The notes below the pieces were generated by a model. It had not been told where the DNA came from. It searched no databases and saw only the letters and a program-made list of their open reading frames with translations. Positions 52,439-61,011 of a DNA stretch of 64,000 nucleotides are shown here, in pieces (position 1 is the stretch's first letter; each line of letters begins with the position of its first letter). The stretch comes from Pseudomonadales bacterium (GTDB lineage Bacteria > Pseudomonadota > Gammaproteobacteria > Pseudomonadales > UBA5518). A program made the position numbers and the translations under genes. The stretch lies in the NCBI GenBank assembly GCA_024234165.1, contig JACKOP010000005.1, forward strand, positions 246,907 to 310,906. Direction: 5' to 3'.

Positions 52439-53530
52439 ATGGCGCTGAAGCGCCCCACCTGGCCCACCGGGCAGGTGGTCGTCCTGGAGCACACGTCAAA
52501 GGTCCTCGCTGGCAATCCGCTCGGTGATCCGCACGCACGCCTGCTGCACGTGTGGCTGCCTCCGCAGTATCTTGCGGGCGCAGCGCACCGCCGCTTTCCG
52601 GTACTGTTCGATCTCGCGGGCTATCTCGGTTCGGGGCCAGGGCATCTGGCGTGGCGCGGTTTCGAGGAAAACCTCGCGGAACGAGCGGCACGACTGGTCC
52701 ACGAGCGGCGCATGAAGCCGGCAATCCTGGTGTTTCCCGACTGCTTCACCGCGCTCGGCGGCAACCAGTACATCAATTCCTCGGCGATAGGCCGCTACGC
52801 CGATTACCTGACGCGCGAACTCGTGCCCTTCGTCGACCGCGAATTCCGCAGCATCGCCAGCCGCGATGGTCGCGGCTGTTTCGGCAAGTCCTCTGGCGGC
52901 TACGGCGCGATGGTGCATGCGATGAAGTATCCGCACTGCTGGGGTGCGGTTGCGAACCATTCAGGCGATGCGTACTTCGATTTCCTGTATCGCAGCGACT
53001 GGCCCAATACGCTAGACGAGCTCGCGCGTTTTCGCCAGCCTGCGCTCGAACCCGGCGCATGGCGCCCTGCTCCGGCGCATGCGGCACCGGGCACCGACGA
53101 CGGGCGCGTGCGACGTTTCCTCGAACATGTCTGGCAGAAGCAGCGACTCGAGTCACGCGAATCGATGTGCCTGATGAACCTCGCGATGGCCGCAAGCTAC
53201 GACCCCGACCCGCAGGCACCGAACGGATTTCGCGTGCCGTTCGACCTCGAAACCGGCGCGCTGCTGCCACAACGCTGGAGGCGCTGGCTTGCACACGATC
53301 CCGTACACATGGTTGCGCGCTACAGCGCGAACCTGAAGACACTGCGCGGCCTGTTCATCGACTGTGGCTGGCGCGATCAGTTCCACATCCATTACGGCTG
53401 TCGCCAGCTCGCGAGTGCGCTCGAACAGCACGGCGTCGACCACGTCTACGAGGAATTCGACGGCACGCATTCGGGCATCGACCATCGCCTCGAACGCAGC
53501 CTGCCGTTCCTGAGCCACGTGCTCGGCTGA
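52439..53530 (+). CDS. Alpha/beta-hydrolase esterase (esterase D/Fes-like)
   Basis: A 363-residue hydrolase: FPVLFDLAGYLGSGPGHLAW, ELVPFVDREFRSIASRDGRG, and the nucleophile elbow FGKSSGGYGAMVHA (Ser within GxSxG-like KSSGG). The catalytic Asp is probably in RGLFIDCGWRDQFHIHYGC, the His in FDGTHSGIDHR. Substrate unknown; relatives hydrolyse S-formylglutathione, siderophore or sugar esters. ATG 52439 was chosen because the long upstream frame overlaps bfd. Confidence 0.82.
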   Translation: MALKRPTWPTGQVVVLEHTSKVLAGNPLGDPHARLLHVWLPPQYLAGAAHRRFPVLFDLAGYLGSGPGHLAWRGFEENLAERAARLVHERRMKPAILVFPDCFTALGGNQYINSSAIGRYADYLTRELVPFVDREFRSIASRDGRGCFGKSSGGYGAMVHAMKYPHCWGAVANHSGDAYFDFLYRSDWPNTLDELARFRQPALEPGAWRPAPAHAAPGTDDGRVRRFLEHVWQKQRLESRESMCLMNLAMAASYDPDPQAPNGFRVPFDLETGALLPQRWRRWLAHDPVHMVARYSANLKTLRGLFIDCGWRDQFHIHYGCRQLASALEQHGVDHVYEEFDGTHSGIDHRLERSLPFLSHVLG

Positions 53531-53574
53531 AGGCTACGTGGCCGGTCTGATCGACTACCGCGCGCGATCGGCCA

Positions 53575-55074
53575 TCAGCGCCGACTCCGGCCACTCCGGC
53601 GCACAACCCCGGCGCGACGCCCCGGGGTCCGGTGCTCGGGCGGCAACTCCGGCCCGGCCCTGACTGCGGCCAGCAATTCAGCGAACGAACCGTCCAGGCA
53701 GGACTCGTAGAACCCCGGATCCGGCATCATGTCGCGGCAACTCTGGAACGAGATCGCGATCTGCCCGGCATAGCTGGTCACGACCTGGAACAATCCGATG
53801 CTGTCCAGACACGGCCCGACACCGTAGGCACGCAGCAGGCGCGCACCCGCCATGTAGAGCGGCACCTGTGCACCCGGCACATTGGTCACGATGGTGTTGA
53901 AGATCGGGCGTGTGGCACCGAGCAGACCCGTCGCCGTGGCAGCGCGCAAGCCGAGCGCAGCCATCCGCGCCGGCATGCGATTGGTCCAGTCCGTGAGCAA
54001 CCTCGCCCCGACCGCCCTGATATAAGCCTTCGATGCAACCGCCGCCTCGTGCACCTGAAGCAGCCGCTCGAGCGGGTCTGCGATATCGGTACGCAGTGCA
54101 ATGCTCATCATCGAGACACGGTTGCCGCCGGCTCCCCGCTCCCCCTCCTCGCGCACATTGACCGGGGTGCCGGCAACCAGACTCTTCTGCGGTAACTCGG
54201 TCTTGTCGAGCAGGTAGCGGCGCATGGCTCCCGAGACGACCGCCAGCATCACGTCGTTCACCGTCGCGCCGTCGATGCTGTCCTTGATCTCGGCGACCTC
54301 GCGCAGCGACATCGTGATGGCGCCGAACACCCGATGCGCCGATACGTGGCCGTTGAAGCGCGTGCATTCCTTGCGGCCCAGCGATTGCAGGCGACGCTCG
54401 CGCAACCCCTCGCGCACGCGCAGCCAGGCCGGGACCGAACGGCCCAGCATCTCGATCACGCCGATCGGCTGGTGCACGAGGCTGCGCCCGAGCAGGCGCA
54501 GCACATCGAACTCGTCACCGGCATCGCGTTTCGGGTGCGGCGAGCGGGGTTCCTGCGCCTGCGCGGCCTGCGGGCGCGGCTCGAGATCATGCAGGGCGGC
54601 GACGATATCGACTCCCGACGCCCCGTCGATCGCCGCATGGTGAACCTTCAGGAACAGCGCAAAGCTGCCTGGCGGCAGGCCTTCGACGTTGTCCAGCCCT
54701 TCGATCACGTACGCCTCCCAGAGCGGATGCGCGCGATCGAGCGCACGCGAATGCAGTCGTGCGATCTGGATGCAGAACTGGCGCCAGTCTCCCGGCTTCG
54801 GCAATGCGATGTGCCGCACGTGGAATTCGATGTCGGGATCTTCCGCGTCGGTCCAGAACGGGTGATCGATGTGCAACGGCACCTGCACGAGCTTGCGGGT
54901 GAACACCGGCGAACGATCGCTGCGCTCGCGGAACATGCGCAGGATATCCTTGAATCGTACCAGGCCACCGCGCGCGGTCGCCGGATCGTAGATGAGCACC
55001 GTGCCGATATGCATCGGCGCATTGTCGGTTTCCGCGTACAGGAACATCGCATCCTGACCGCTCAACTGCTGCAT
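53575..55074 (-). CDS. Wax ester synthase / diacylglycerol acyltransferase
   Basis: A 499-residue WS/DGAT-family acyltransferase: MQQLSGQDAMFLYAETDNAP at the start, active-site motif FLKVHHAAIDGASGVDI (HHxxxDG), TVNDVMLAVVSGAMRRYL and FNTIVTNVPGAQVPLYMAGA in the C-terminal domain. It forms wax esters or triacylglycerol from acyl-CoA as storage lipid. ATG 55074 follows GGAGAC; a TTG 15 bases earlier keeps the frame open but is less likely. Confidence 0.93.
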   Translation of the reverse strand: MQQLSGQDAMFLYAETDNAPMHIGTVLIYDPATARGGLVRFKDILRMFRERSDRSPVFTRKLVQVPLHIDHPFWTDAEDPDIEFHVRHIALPKPGDWRQFCIQIARLHSRALDRAHPLWEAYVIEGLDNVEGLPPGSFALFLKVHHAAIDGASGVDIVAALHDLEPRPQAAQAQEPRSPHPKRDAGDEFDVLRLLGRSLVHQPIGVIEMLGRSVPAWLRVREGLRERRLQSLGRKECTRFNGHVSAHRVFGAITMSLREVAEIKDSIDGATVNDVMLAVVSGAMRRYLLDKTELPQKSLVAGTPVNVREEGERGAGGNRVSMMSIALRTDIADPLERLLQVHEAAVASKAYIRAVGARLLTDWTNRMPARMAALGLRAATATGLLGATRPIFNTIVTNVPGAQVPLYMAGARLLRAYGVGPCLDSIGLFQVVTSYAGQIAISFQSCRDMMPDPGFYESCLDGSFAELLAAVRAGPELPPEHRTPGRRAGVVRRSGRSRR

Positions 55075-55153
55075 GAGACGTCTCCGCAAGCGATGTCATA
55101 TGGCTCAATGTACCGCGAATCGGGTTGTGCGGTGATGCGCCCCGATCGGGGCA

Positions 55154-56341
55154 TCAGCCCCCCGTCTGTTCGTCGTCGAGCATCTCGAGTTCGAGCTTGA
55201 AGCCACCACCGGGACCCGGCGCGGAGCGCGAGGCCGGCGTCGCCGGCGACACCGGGTCCGAATGGCGCGAGAGATCCCCTCCAGAGCGGTCGAGCTTGAT
55301 GCGCAGGCGTACGTCGTTCTGCGAATCGGCGTTGCGGATCGCCTCTTCATCGCTGATCCGACCCTGCTTGTAGAGCGAGAACAGCGCGGAATCGAAGGTC
55401 TGCATCCCCAGCGCCTCCGACTTCGCCATGATCTCCTTGATACTGTCGAACTCGCCCTTGATGACCAGCTCCTCGATCGTCTTGGTGCCGAGCAGTACCT
55501 CGACCGCTGCGCAGCGTTTGCCGTCGACGGTACGTACCAGCCGCTGGGAAACGAAGGCGCGCAGGTTCTGGCCCAGATTCATCAGCAGTTGTGCGCGCCG
55601 CTCCTCGGGAAACAGGTTCACGATCCGTTCGAGCGCCTGGTTGGCGTTGTTCGCGTGCAGCGTCGAGATCGCGAGGTGCCCGGTTTCGGCAAAGGCGAGC
55701 GCGTGCTCCATCGTTTCACGGTTGCGCACCTCGCCGATCAGGATCACGTCGGGAGCCTGGCGCAGCGTGTTCACGAGTGCGCTCTGGAAGCTGCGCGTAT
55801 CCACCCCGACCTCGCGCTGGTTCACGATGCACTTCTTGTGTCTGTGCACGTACTCGATCGGATCCTCGATCGTGATGATATGCCCGCCACTGGTGCTGTT
55901 GCGGTGATCGATCAGCGCAGCCAGCGAAGTCGATTTGCCCGAGCCGGTGCCACCGACGAACAGGATCAGGCCGCGCTTGGACATCACCACTTCCTTCAGC
56001 ACCGGTGGCAAGCCGAGATCGTCGAAGCGCGGAATGTCGATCGTGATGTTGCGCGCGACGATCGAAACCTCGTTGCGCTGGCGGAAGATGTTGATGCGAA
56101 AACGCCCCACGGATGGAACGGAGATCGCCAGATTCATCTCGAGCTCCTGCGCGAACTGTCGACGCTGCTCGTCGTCGAGGATCGCGTCGGCAATCGCTGC
56201 AATCTCACCCGGTCGCATCGACTCGCTGGCGAGGGGCTTCAGGATTCCCTGGAACTTTGCGCAGGGCGGCGCGCCGGTGCTGAGATAGAGATCGGATCCG
56301 TCATTGCTGGCCAGGACCCGCAGGTATTCCTCGAACGTCAC
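55154..56341 (-). CDS. Type IV pilus retraction ATPase, PilU-like
   Basis: A 395-residue PilT/PilU-type secretion ATPase powering pilus retraction. Walker A is LFVGGTGSGKSTSLAALIDH; Asp box is IITIEDPIEYVHRHKKCIVN; Walker B is APDVILIGEVRNRETMEHAL; His box is TGHLAISTLHANNANQALER. The extended C-terminal tail (Gly/Pro-rich, acidic end) points to PilU rather than PilT. GTG 56341 follows GGAGGG; the longer frame to 56377 is not homologous. Confidence 0.9.
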   Translation of the reverse strand: MTFEEYLRVLASNDGSDLYLSTGAPPCAKFQGILKPLASESMRPGEIAAIADAILDDEQRRQFAQELEMNLAISVPSVGRFRINIFRQRNEVSIVARNITIDIPRFDDLGLPPVLKEVVMSKRGLILFVGGTGSGKSTSLAALIDHRNSTSGGHIITIEDPIEYVHRHKKCIVNQREVGVDTRSFQSALVNTLRQAPDVILIGEVRNRETMEHALAFAETGHLAISTLHANNANQALERIVNLFPEERRAQLLMNLGQNLRAFVSQRLVRTVDGKRCAAVEVLLGTKTIEELVIKGEFDSIKEIMAKSEALGMQTFDSALFSLYKQGRISDEEAIRNADSQNDVRLRIKLDRSGGDLSRHSDPVSPATPASRSAPGPGGGFKLELEMLDDEQTGG

Positions 56342-56455
56342 GACTCGCACCCTCCGCGCTTGCAGGAACGTCAGCAAGCATAGTCAGGCACTCGCGTCTG
56401 CGCGAACGTACACGTTCCGTTTTTACCGCAATCACGGCCGCCCGCAGCAAAGCCC

Positions 56456-56643
56456 TCAGGCAGACGCTCCACGCTCCTGTGACCAGGCGAACGCCTTCAC
56501 GGCCCGCAGGATCTGGCGGATCGTGATCTGCCCGATCAGCCTGCCGTCATCGTCGATCACCGGCTGACGGCGGATCTTGCGCGCGAGCATCTCCGTCGCG
56601 ATATCAACGATGTTGTCGCTGAGCTTCGCAACATGGAGGTTGC
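56456..56643 (-). pseudogene. CBS-domain protein, C-terminal fragment
   Basis: The minus-strand frame reads LHVAKLSDNIVDIATEMLAR, then KIRRQPVIDDDGRLIGQITI and RQILRAVKAFAWSQE, ending at TGA 56456. This is the second half of a CBS pair (nucleotide-sensing domain). Homology is lost where the Mu-like element begins, at about 56644-56651. The rest of the gene presumably lies beyond the other end of the element, outside the window. Confidence 0.85.
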
Positions 56644-56651
56644 TGTTCAGG

Positions 56652-56685
56652 AGCGCGATAAATACAGGGTGAAAGCGCGATAAAT
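56652..56685. repeat. Terminal direct repeats of the Mu-like element
   Basis: AGCGCGATAAAT occurs at 56652-56663 and 56674-56685, spaced 22 bp start to start (about two helical turns). Repeated sites at the end of a Mu-like element are the expected transposase-binding sites. The preceding TGTTCAG (56644) starts with the TG typical of Mu-type ends. Confidence 0.65.
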
Positions 56686-56815
56686 GAGGCGGAAGAGCCC
56701 GGAAGAAGCCGGATTTAGCCGGCCAGAATGCAAAGAGTTTGCACGGGGCTGGGAAGTGGGCGCAAGGGTTGCCAGGAAGCGTCTGGCGAGGGCGGCTGAA
56801 GGTGTGCTTCGGACC

Positions 56816-57172
56816 TCATGAAGGCTCGTCGAACAGCTTACCCCGACCACTGTCGGGGTCGCGCAGGTGGCGCCGCGCGCGGATCTGGCGGATCCGCTCC
56901 TCGGAGAGCCTGTACTGTCGTGCGAGTTGCGGGGCGGTTTTACCAGCGTCCAGCAGGCGGAGGATATCGCGGTCGCGTGGCGCCAACCGGTAGCCCTGGT
57001 CGAGGGGGATGTAGATGCGCAGGCCGGCGTACTCGTAGCACATCATATCCGCCACCGCGCAGCCGATCTGCTCGGCAACTTCGGGAGGCACGCCGAGGCT
57101 GAGGGCCGCGCGCTGGGCAGCCTCTGCGACCTCGGCGAGGAACTCATGCCGGAGGGTGTCGGTGACGTCCAT
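56816..57172 (-). CDS. Mor/C-family transcription activator
   Basis: A 118-residue protein of the Mor family, which in Mu turns on middle transcription. DVTDTLRHEFLAEVAEAAQR then VAEQIGCAVADMMCYEYAGL form the dimerisation part; GKTAPQLARQYRLSEERIRQ is the helix-turn-helix. It overlaps the gemA stop. Here it is the last gene before the element end, with no middle or late genes to activate in this window. Confidence 0.85.
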   Translation of the reverse strand: MDVTDTLRHEFLAEVAEAAQRAALSLGVPPEVAEQIGCAVADMMCYEYAGLRIYIPLDQGYRLAPRDRDILRLLDAGKTAPQLARQYRLSEERIRQIRARRHLRDPDSGRGKLFDEPS

Positions 57173-57642
57173 CACACGGCGCCCGGCTTCGGTGGATTGA
57201 GGTAGCCGGACCGGCTGCGCTCAGCGTGCCGGCGGATATCGTACTCGAGCGCGGCGATAATCTTGCCCAGCGCCTGACCGTCACAGAACTCCAGCCGCTC
57301 AACCTTGCAGATCCGCCTGGCCAGCGCGTGAGCGTACTCCCACGCACGCCCTTGGTCGGCCAGCAGCGCCTCGATCTTAGCCATGCGAGCGCGCCTCACA
57401 GCTTGCGGGTTCTTGGGCCGGCCCTTCCACTGCGGGACCGGCTGACCGAGCTTCAAACGCAACTCGGCGGCAACGGCATCGAGCTGCGCCTGGTTGCAGT
57501 CCCCAGCGCTGCGCACGGCTGGCCCGTGGGCGCGGGAAACCCGCTCGACCAGGTCGCGGTACGTATCGTCATCCAGCCCGAGCCTGCGACGCATTGCCTG
57601 GATGGCCTTGATAGCGGCGAGCCGCCGCTGTGCCGGATTCAT
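57172..57642 (-). CDS. GemA-like regulatory protein
   Basis: A 156-residue protein of the Mu gp16 (GemA) family: NPAQRRLAAIKAIQAMRRRL, LDDDTYRDLVERVSRAHG, then QWKGRPKNPQAVRRARMAKI and CKVERLEFCDGQALGKIIAA. GemA in Mu modulates host gene expression. ATG 57642 overlaps the previous gene by 4 nt. Confidence 0.87.
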   Translation of the reverse strand: MNPAQRRLAAIKAIQAMRRRLGLDDDTYRDLVERVSRAHGPAVRSAGDCNQAQLDAVAAELRLKLGQPVPQWKGRPKNPQAVRRARMAKIEALLADQGRAWEYAHALARRICKVERLEFCDGQALGKIIAALEYDIRRHAERSRSGYLNPPKPGAV

Positions 57643-57902
57643 GCCTCCTCCCCTAGCTCGCCCCCTTGCGTGGCCTTGCGCCATATCACATTGCAGTCGA
57701 AGTACCGCACGTACGCGTAGTCCCCACGCTCCGTTACCGGGTCGACTCCCCTCAGTGGTGCTGTGATCTCGATGACCACGGAATCCGGTTGGATGCGCAC
57801 GCGCGTGGCGTGGAAACCGGACGCACTCAGCTGCAGCAGGCAGACCCGGCAGGCATTGATGCCCGCGAACAAGGCGATGTTCGGAAACTTCGTGCCTCTC
57901 AT
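57639..57902 (-). CDS. Hypothetical Mu-like early protein
   Basis: An 87-residue protein, not recognised. It has a short cysteine-containing segment (GINACRVCLLQLSASGFHAT) and a beta-rich middle. It overlaps its neighbours by 4 nt on both sides, so it is likely real and cotranscribed. Confidence 0.7.
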   Translation of the reverse strand: MRGTKFPNIALFAGINACRVCLLQLSASGFHATRVRIQPDSVVIEITAPLRGVDPVTERGDYAYVRYFDCNVIWRKATQGGELGEEA

Positions 57903-58516
57903 ACCTGCAGCGCCGCGATATCGAGCGCGACCGGAGCCCAGTTGTCGCTGCTGCCCACGCGCTCGTAGATACGGATGTAGGGTTTCGTGCTGGCAACACC
58001 CACGCTGTCAATGATCGCCTGCATTGCAGCCGCCCACTCGGGGTCGTCCTTGATCTGGAGCTTCGTCAACCGCAGCACACGCCCGGTGTTGACCTTGCCC
58101 TTCTTGTCGACCTGGAACGCATCGAGCACCAGCGCGCGCAGCTTGCTATCAGAATCGCGCGACCAGCGCAGGATGCACTTGTCGACCAGCTGCTTGGCCA
58201 CCTGCAGGCGCTCGTCGAACTCCATGAAGTCAGACATGCTGCGCACCACCCGGTAGCGGCCGTCGAAGCTGCTGAGCGTCACATTGCCCTTCTCGCCGCC
58301 GAGTTCGGCCCCGTACGCCTCGGCCGAGAGCTGCACGAACGCCGCAATGTCGTTCGTCGTGCAACTCTTGAATTGGATCATTGCAGTCTGCAGCACACGT
58401 GCCTTGGCGACGATGTCGCGCACCAACTCGTCACGTGCGAGGTCGATCGGCGCGATCTGCTCAACGGGTACCAGGTGGCCCTGGGCATTCTGCATGTAAC
58501 CGTCGGGGATGTTCAT
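57899..58516 (-). CDS. DUF3164 family protein
   Basis: A 205-residue protein conserved in Mu-like phages: MNIPDGYMQNAQGHLVPVEQ, KGNVTLSSFDGRYRVVRSMS and KVNTGRVLRLTKLQIKDDPE. Function unknown; possibly related to DNA binding or Ku-like Gam neighbours. Starts one base into the end of the upstream gene. Confidence 0.86.
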   Translation of the reverse strand: MNIPDGYMQNAQGHLVPVEQIAPIDLARDELVRDIVAKARVLQTAMIQFKSCTTNDIAAFVQLSAEAYGAELGGEKGNVTLSSFDGRYRVVRSMSDFMEFDERLQVAKQLVDKCILRWSRDSDSKLRALVLDAFQVDKKGKVNTGRVLRLTKLQIKDDPEWAAAMQAIIDSVGVASTKPYIRIYERVGSSDNWAPVALDIAALQV

Positions 58517-58938
58517 CAGGGACGCCTCCCGTGGATTATTCTGAAAGTCAGCTTCTTCTCTTTCCTCCATGCCATGCGCTCCGCCGCACCTTCGGCTCGC
58601 AACTCCTCTTCCCGTGCCAGCGCACGGGCATAGCTGGTACAGAATGCGAGCGTCGTGCGCCCGTGCAGCACCCGCCACATGCCGCCGACGGCACGGATCT
58701 GCAGAATTGGTGCGGATTCCGAGCCATGCCGGCCACCATTCCGGAGCATGTGGTTGGTGACCAGCTGCAGCTCCAGTTCAGTCACGCGGCGCTCGGCGCA
58801 GTCGACGCGCAGGCGCTGGCGTTGGGCTTCGGCCGCCTCGGTATCGCGCTCGGCGTGCGCCCGTTTCAGCTGCTCGGTGTAGTGCTCCAGCGCGTGGGCA
58901 TGGTGCACAGCCCAGTAGGTGCTGTAGTCGGTGTTCAT
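58516..58938 (-). CDS. Hypothetical Mu-like early protein
   Basis: A 140-residue protein with a coiled-coil-prone N-terminal half (EHYTEQLKRAHAERDTEAAE, RQRLRVDCAERRVTELELQL) and a short beta-rich end. Not recognised. It overlaps both neighbours. Confidence 0.68.
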   Translation of the reverse strand: MNTDYSTYWAVHHAHALEHYTEQLKRAHAERDTEAAEAQRQRLRVDCAERRVTELELQLVTNHMLRNGGRHGSESAPILQIRAVGGMWRVLHGRTTLAFCTSYARALAREEELRAEGAAERMAWRKEKKLTFRIIHGRRP

Positions 58939-59213
58939 GCGGTTTTCCTCCCCGGCTCCACCTGTGCAGCGTCGTGTGCAGGAACGTCCAGCCAGTGCTC
59001 ATCGGCCATCGCGCTGAGCAACTGTTCGCACAACCGGCGCTGCAATGGTGTCGGCTGTGTGAGCGGCTCGCCGTCGCCGGTTGTGCGGGCGGCGTCGTAC
59101 AGATGGGCGGCGATGTCGCCGCGGCTGCCGGGAGCACAAACGACCAGCGCATTGAGCGCCTGGCGGAATGTCTCCAGCGGGTGCGGTTGCAGGGTGATGT
59201 GTTCGATATGCAT
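58935..59213 (-). CDS. Hypothetical Mu-like early protein
   Basis: A 92-residue protein, not recognised. It begins MHIEHITLQPHPLETFRQAL. ATGA overlap with the next gene supports it being real. Confidence 0.6.
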   Translation of the reverse strand: MHIEHITLQPHPLETFRQALNALVVCAPGSRGDIAAHLYDAARTTGDGEPLTQPTPLQRRLCEQLLSAMADEHWLDVPAHDAAQVEPGRKTA

Positions 59214-59256
59214 GGCATTTCTCCGGGGTATACGGCCAGTTGCCGGGCAGACGACT

Positions 59257-59457
59257 TCATGTCTTCCCAGGTTGCCGCTCGTCCGTGTAGTCGAGCGCCA
59301 GCTCGTGCGCGGCGTACCAGCGCGAGGAGGCGCACGCCTCCTGCAGCTCGGCGTGTCGGCCCGTCCAGATCGCCCGCAATCCGGTGCGCGACTCCAGGAG
59401 CGCTATCGACTGCTGGTTGTGCAGCAGCGTGGGGTGTGGGTAGATGCGGGCGCTCAT
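59257..59457 (-). CDS. Small hypothetical protein
   Basis: A 66-residue protein, MSARIYPHPTLLHNQQSIAL onward, with no recognised domain. It overlaps the upstream gene by 4 nt. The N-terminal region resembles small phage proteins that follow a similar SARIYxHP pattern. Confidence 0.55.
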   Translation of the reverse strand: MSARIYPHPTLLHNQQSIALLESRTGLRAIWTGRHAELQEACASSRWYAAHELALDYTDERQPGKT

Positions 59458-59828
59458 GGCGTGCGGCCCTCCGCCTGCGCCAGCGCCGCGCCCACCTGGG
59501 CGAGCAGCGAGCAGGTCGCACCCAGGTACTCCGCGTCCAGATCGACGATCACGTGCCCGTCCGGTGTCGTCACGCAGCCGATGTACTCGTGGATCTCGCG
59601 CAGCAAGTGCACCTCGCAGGCCTGCAGGGCGGTGCGCATCACGCGGCCGGCGCCGAACAGCTGCGCGTTGGCGCGGCTCGCCGGGCCGCCGTACGCCACG
59701 CCGATCACCTCGGCAGGCGCGCTGCCGGCGAGGATGTGCGTTTGCTTGTACGTCATGCCCGGCACTTCGGGCTCGGGTCTCCAGGGGCCTGCAGAGGGCT
59801 CGCTCATGGTGTCGTTCTCCCGTTGCAT
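59454..59828 (-). CDS. Hypothetical Mu-like early protein
   Basis: A 124-residue protein with no recognised domain; an internal ATG at 59807 (MSEPSAGPW) is an alternative start. It lies 10 bp downstream of the MuB-like gene. Confidence 0.58.
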   Translation of the reverse strand: MQRENDTMSEPSAGPWRPEPEVPGMTYKQTHILAGSAPAEVIGVAYGGPASRANAQLFGAGRVMRTALQACEVHLLREIHEYIGCVTTPDGHVIVDLDAEYLGATCSLLAQVGAALAQAEGRTP

Positions 59829-59838
59829 CAGGGCTCGA

Positions 59839-61011
59839 TCAAACGCCGCGTACCACGTCCGCGGTCACCCGCGGTGCGCGCACCTGGGCGGCGAGATTCA
59901 TCGCCGCGGCCAACACGTTGTGCACGGCCTGCGGGTAGAGCAGGCTCATGCCGCGCTGCTTGCTGCTGGCCAGGCGCTCGCGCAGTGCACTGATGGCGCT
60001 CGCCTCGATCACGCGCGCCATCGGCACGCCCGCGCGATCGAATCGATGTTGCAGGTAGTCGTCGAGGTTGTTGTCCAGCGGCGGCAGCGTCAGGATCTCG
60101 ATGCGCTGCACGACTTCACGCACGTGCGGGTTCGCCTCGCTCAGCTTCAGCGCCAGCTCCGGCTGCCCCAGCAGCGCAATGCCCAGCACCTTGCGCAGCC
60201 CGTCCTTGATCTCGAGCAGGCGCTTCAGGTGGTTGAGCGTCGCGGTCGGGAGGGCGTGCGCCTCCTCGATCACGACCAGGTGCTTGAACCCAGCGCGGTG
60301 GCTCTCGATCAGCGTCTGCTTGAGCTGGCGGTCGCGCGCCTCACGGCTCGATTTCAGCGGCGCGGTCGGCGCCACCGTCGCCATGATCGCGGCGGTGATG
60401 TCCTGCACGCGCAGTGGGCGGCCCTTGGCCTCGGTTTCAGCCATCGACAGTACCGACGGCTCGATCACGTGCACATCGCGGCCCTCGCGGCGCAGCCGGT
60501 CGATCAGCTCCTCGCGCAGCGTGCTCTTGCCGGAACCGCTCTCGCCGATGATGGCCAGGAAGCGGCTGTGCAGCGCCGTGCCGAACAGCGCCTCGCGCAC
60601 GTAGCGGATGTCGTCCGACAGGAACACGTCGGCGATGTCCTGGACATCCTCGAACGGATCGGCCGGCAGGCTGAAATGCCGCAACGCGTCGGGGTCGGGG
60701 CGGTACTTGCGCAGTAACATGTCGTCGATCTCCTCGGTAGGCATCTCGTGCCGGGGTTGGTCAGGAGCCGCCGGGGTGCTGCCCGGCGGCTCCACTTCGT
60801 CTTCGTCCACTTCCCACGCCGCATCGTCGATGCCGTGCGCGCGCAGGAAGTCCGTGATGGCTGCGCGCACCTGGTCCGGGTTGCGGCGAACCGGGAACTG
60901 GTGCCGATGGATCAGGCTGCCGAGCGCTGACGGGCAGATGCCCAGGTGACGGGCCAGCGCGCGCTGGGACGTGCACGCATCGCGCAACAGGGACATCAGG
61001 CGCAGGCTCAT
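59839..61011 (-). CDS. MuB-like transposition ATPase
   Basis: A 390-residue AAA+ ATPase. An N-terminal helix-turn-helix (SQRALARHLGICPSALGSLI) precedes Walker A IGESGSGKSTLREELID, Walker B FKHLVVIEEAHALPTATLNH and a sensor region (LGIALLGQPELALKLSEANP). It should deliver target DNA to the transposase. ATG 61011 overlaps the transposase stop by 4 nt. Confidence 0.92.
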   Translation of the reverse strand: MSLRLMSLLRDACTSQRALARHLGICPSALGSLIHRHQFPVRRNPDQVRAAITDFLRAHGIDDAAWEVDEDEVEPPGSTPAAPDQPRHEMPTEEIDDMLLRKYRPDPDALRHFSLPADPFEDVQDIADVFLSDDIRYVREALFGTALHSRFLAIIGESGSGKSTLREELIDRLRREGRDVHVIEPSVLSMAETEAKGRPLRVQDITAAIMATVAPTAPLKSSREARDRQLKQTLIESHRAGFKHLVVIEEAHALPTATLNHLKRLLEIKDGLRKVLGIALLGQPELALKLSEANPHVREVVQRIEILTLPPLDNNLDDYLQHRFDRAGVPMARVIEASAISALRERLASSKQRGMSLLYPQAVHNVLAAAMNLAAQVRAPRVTADVVRGV

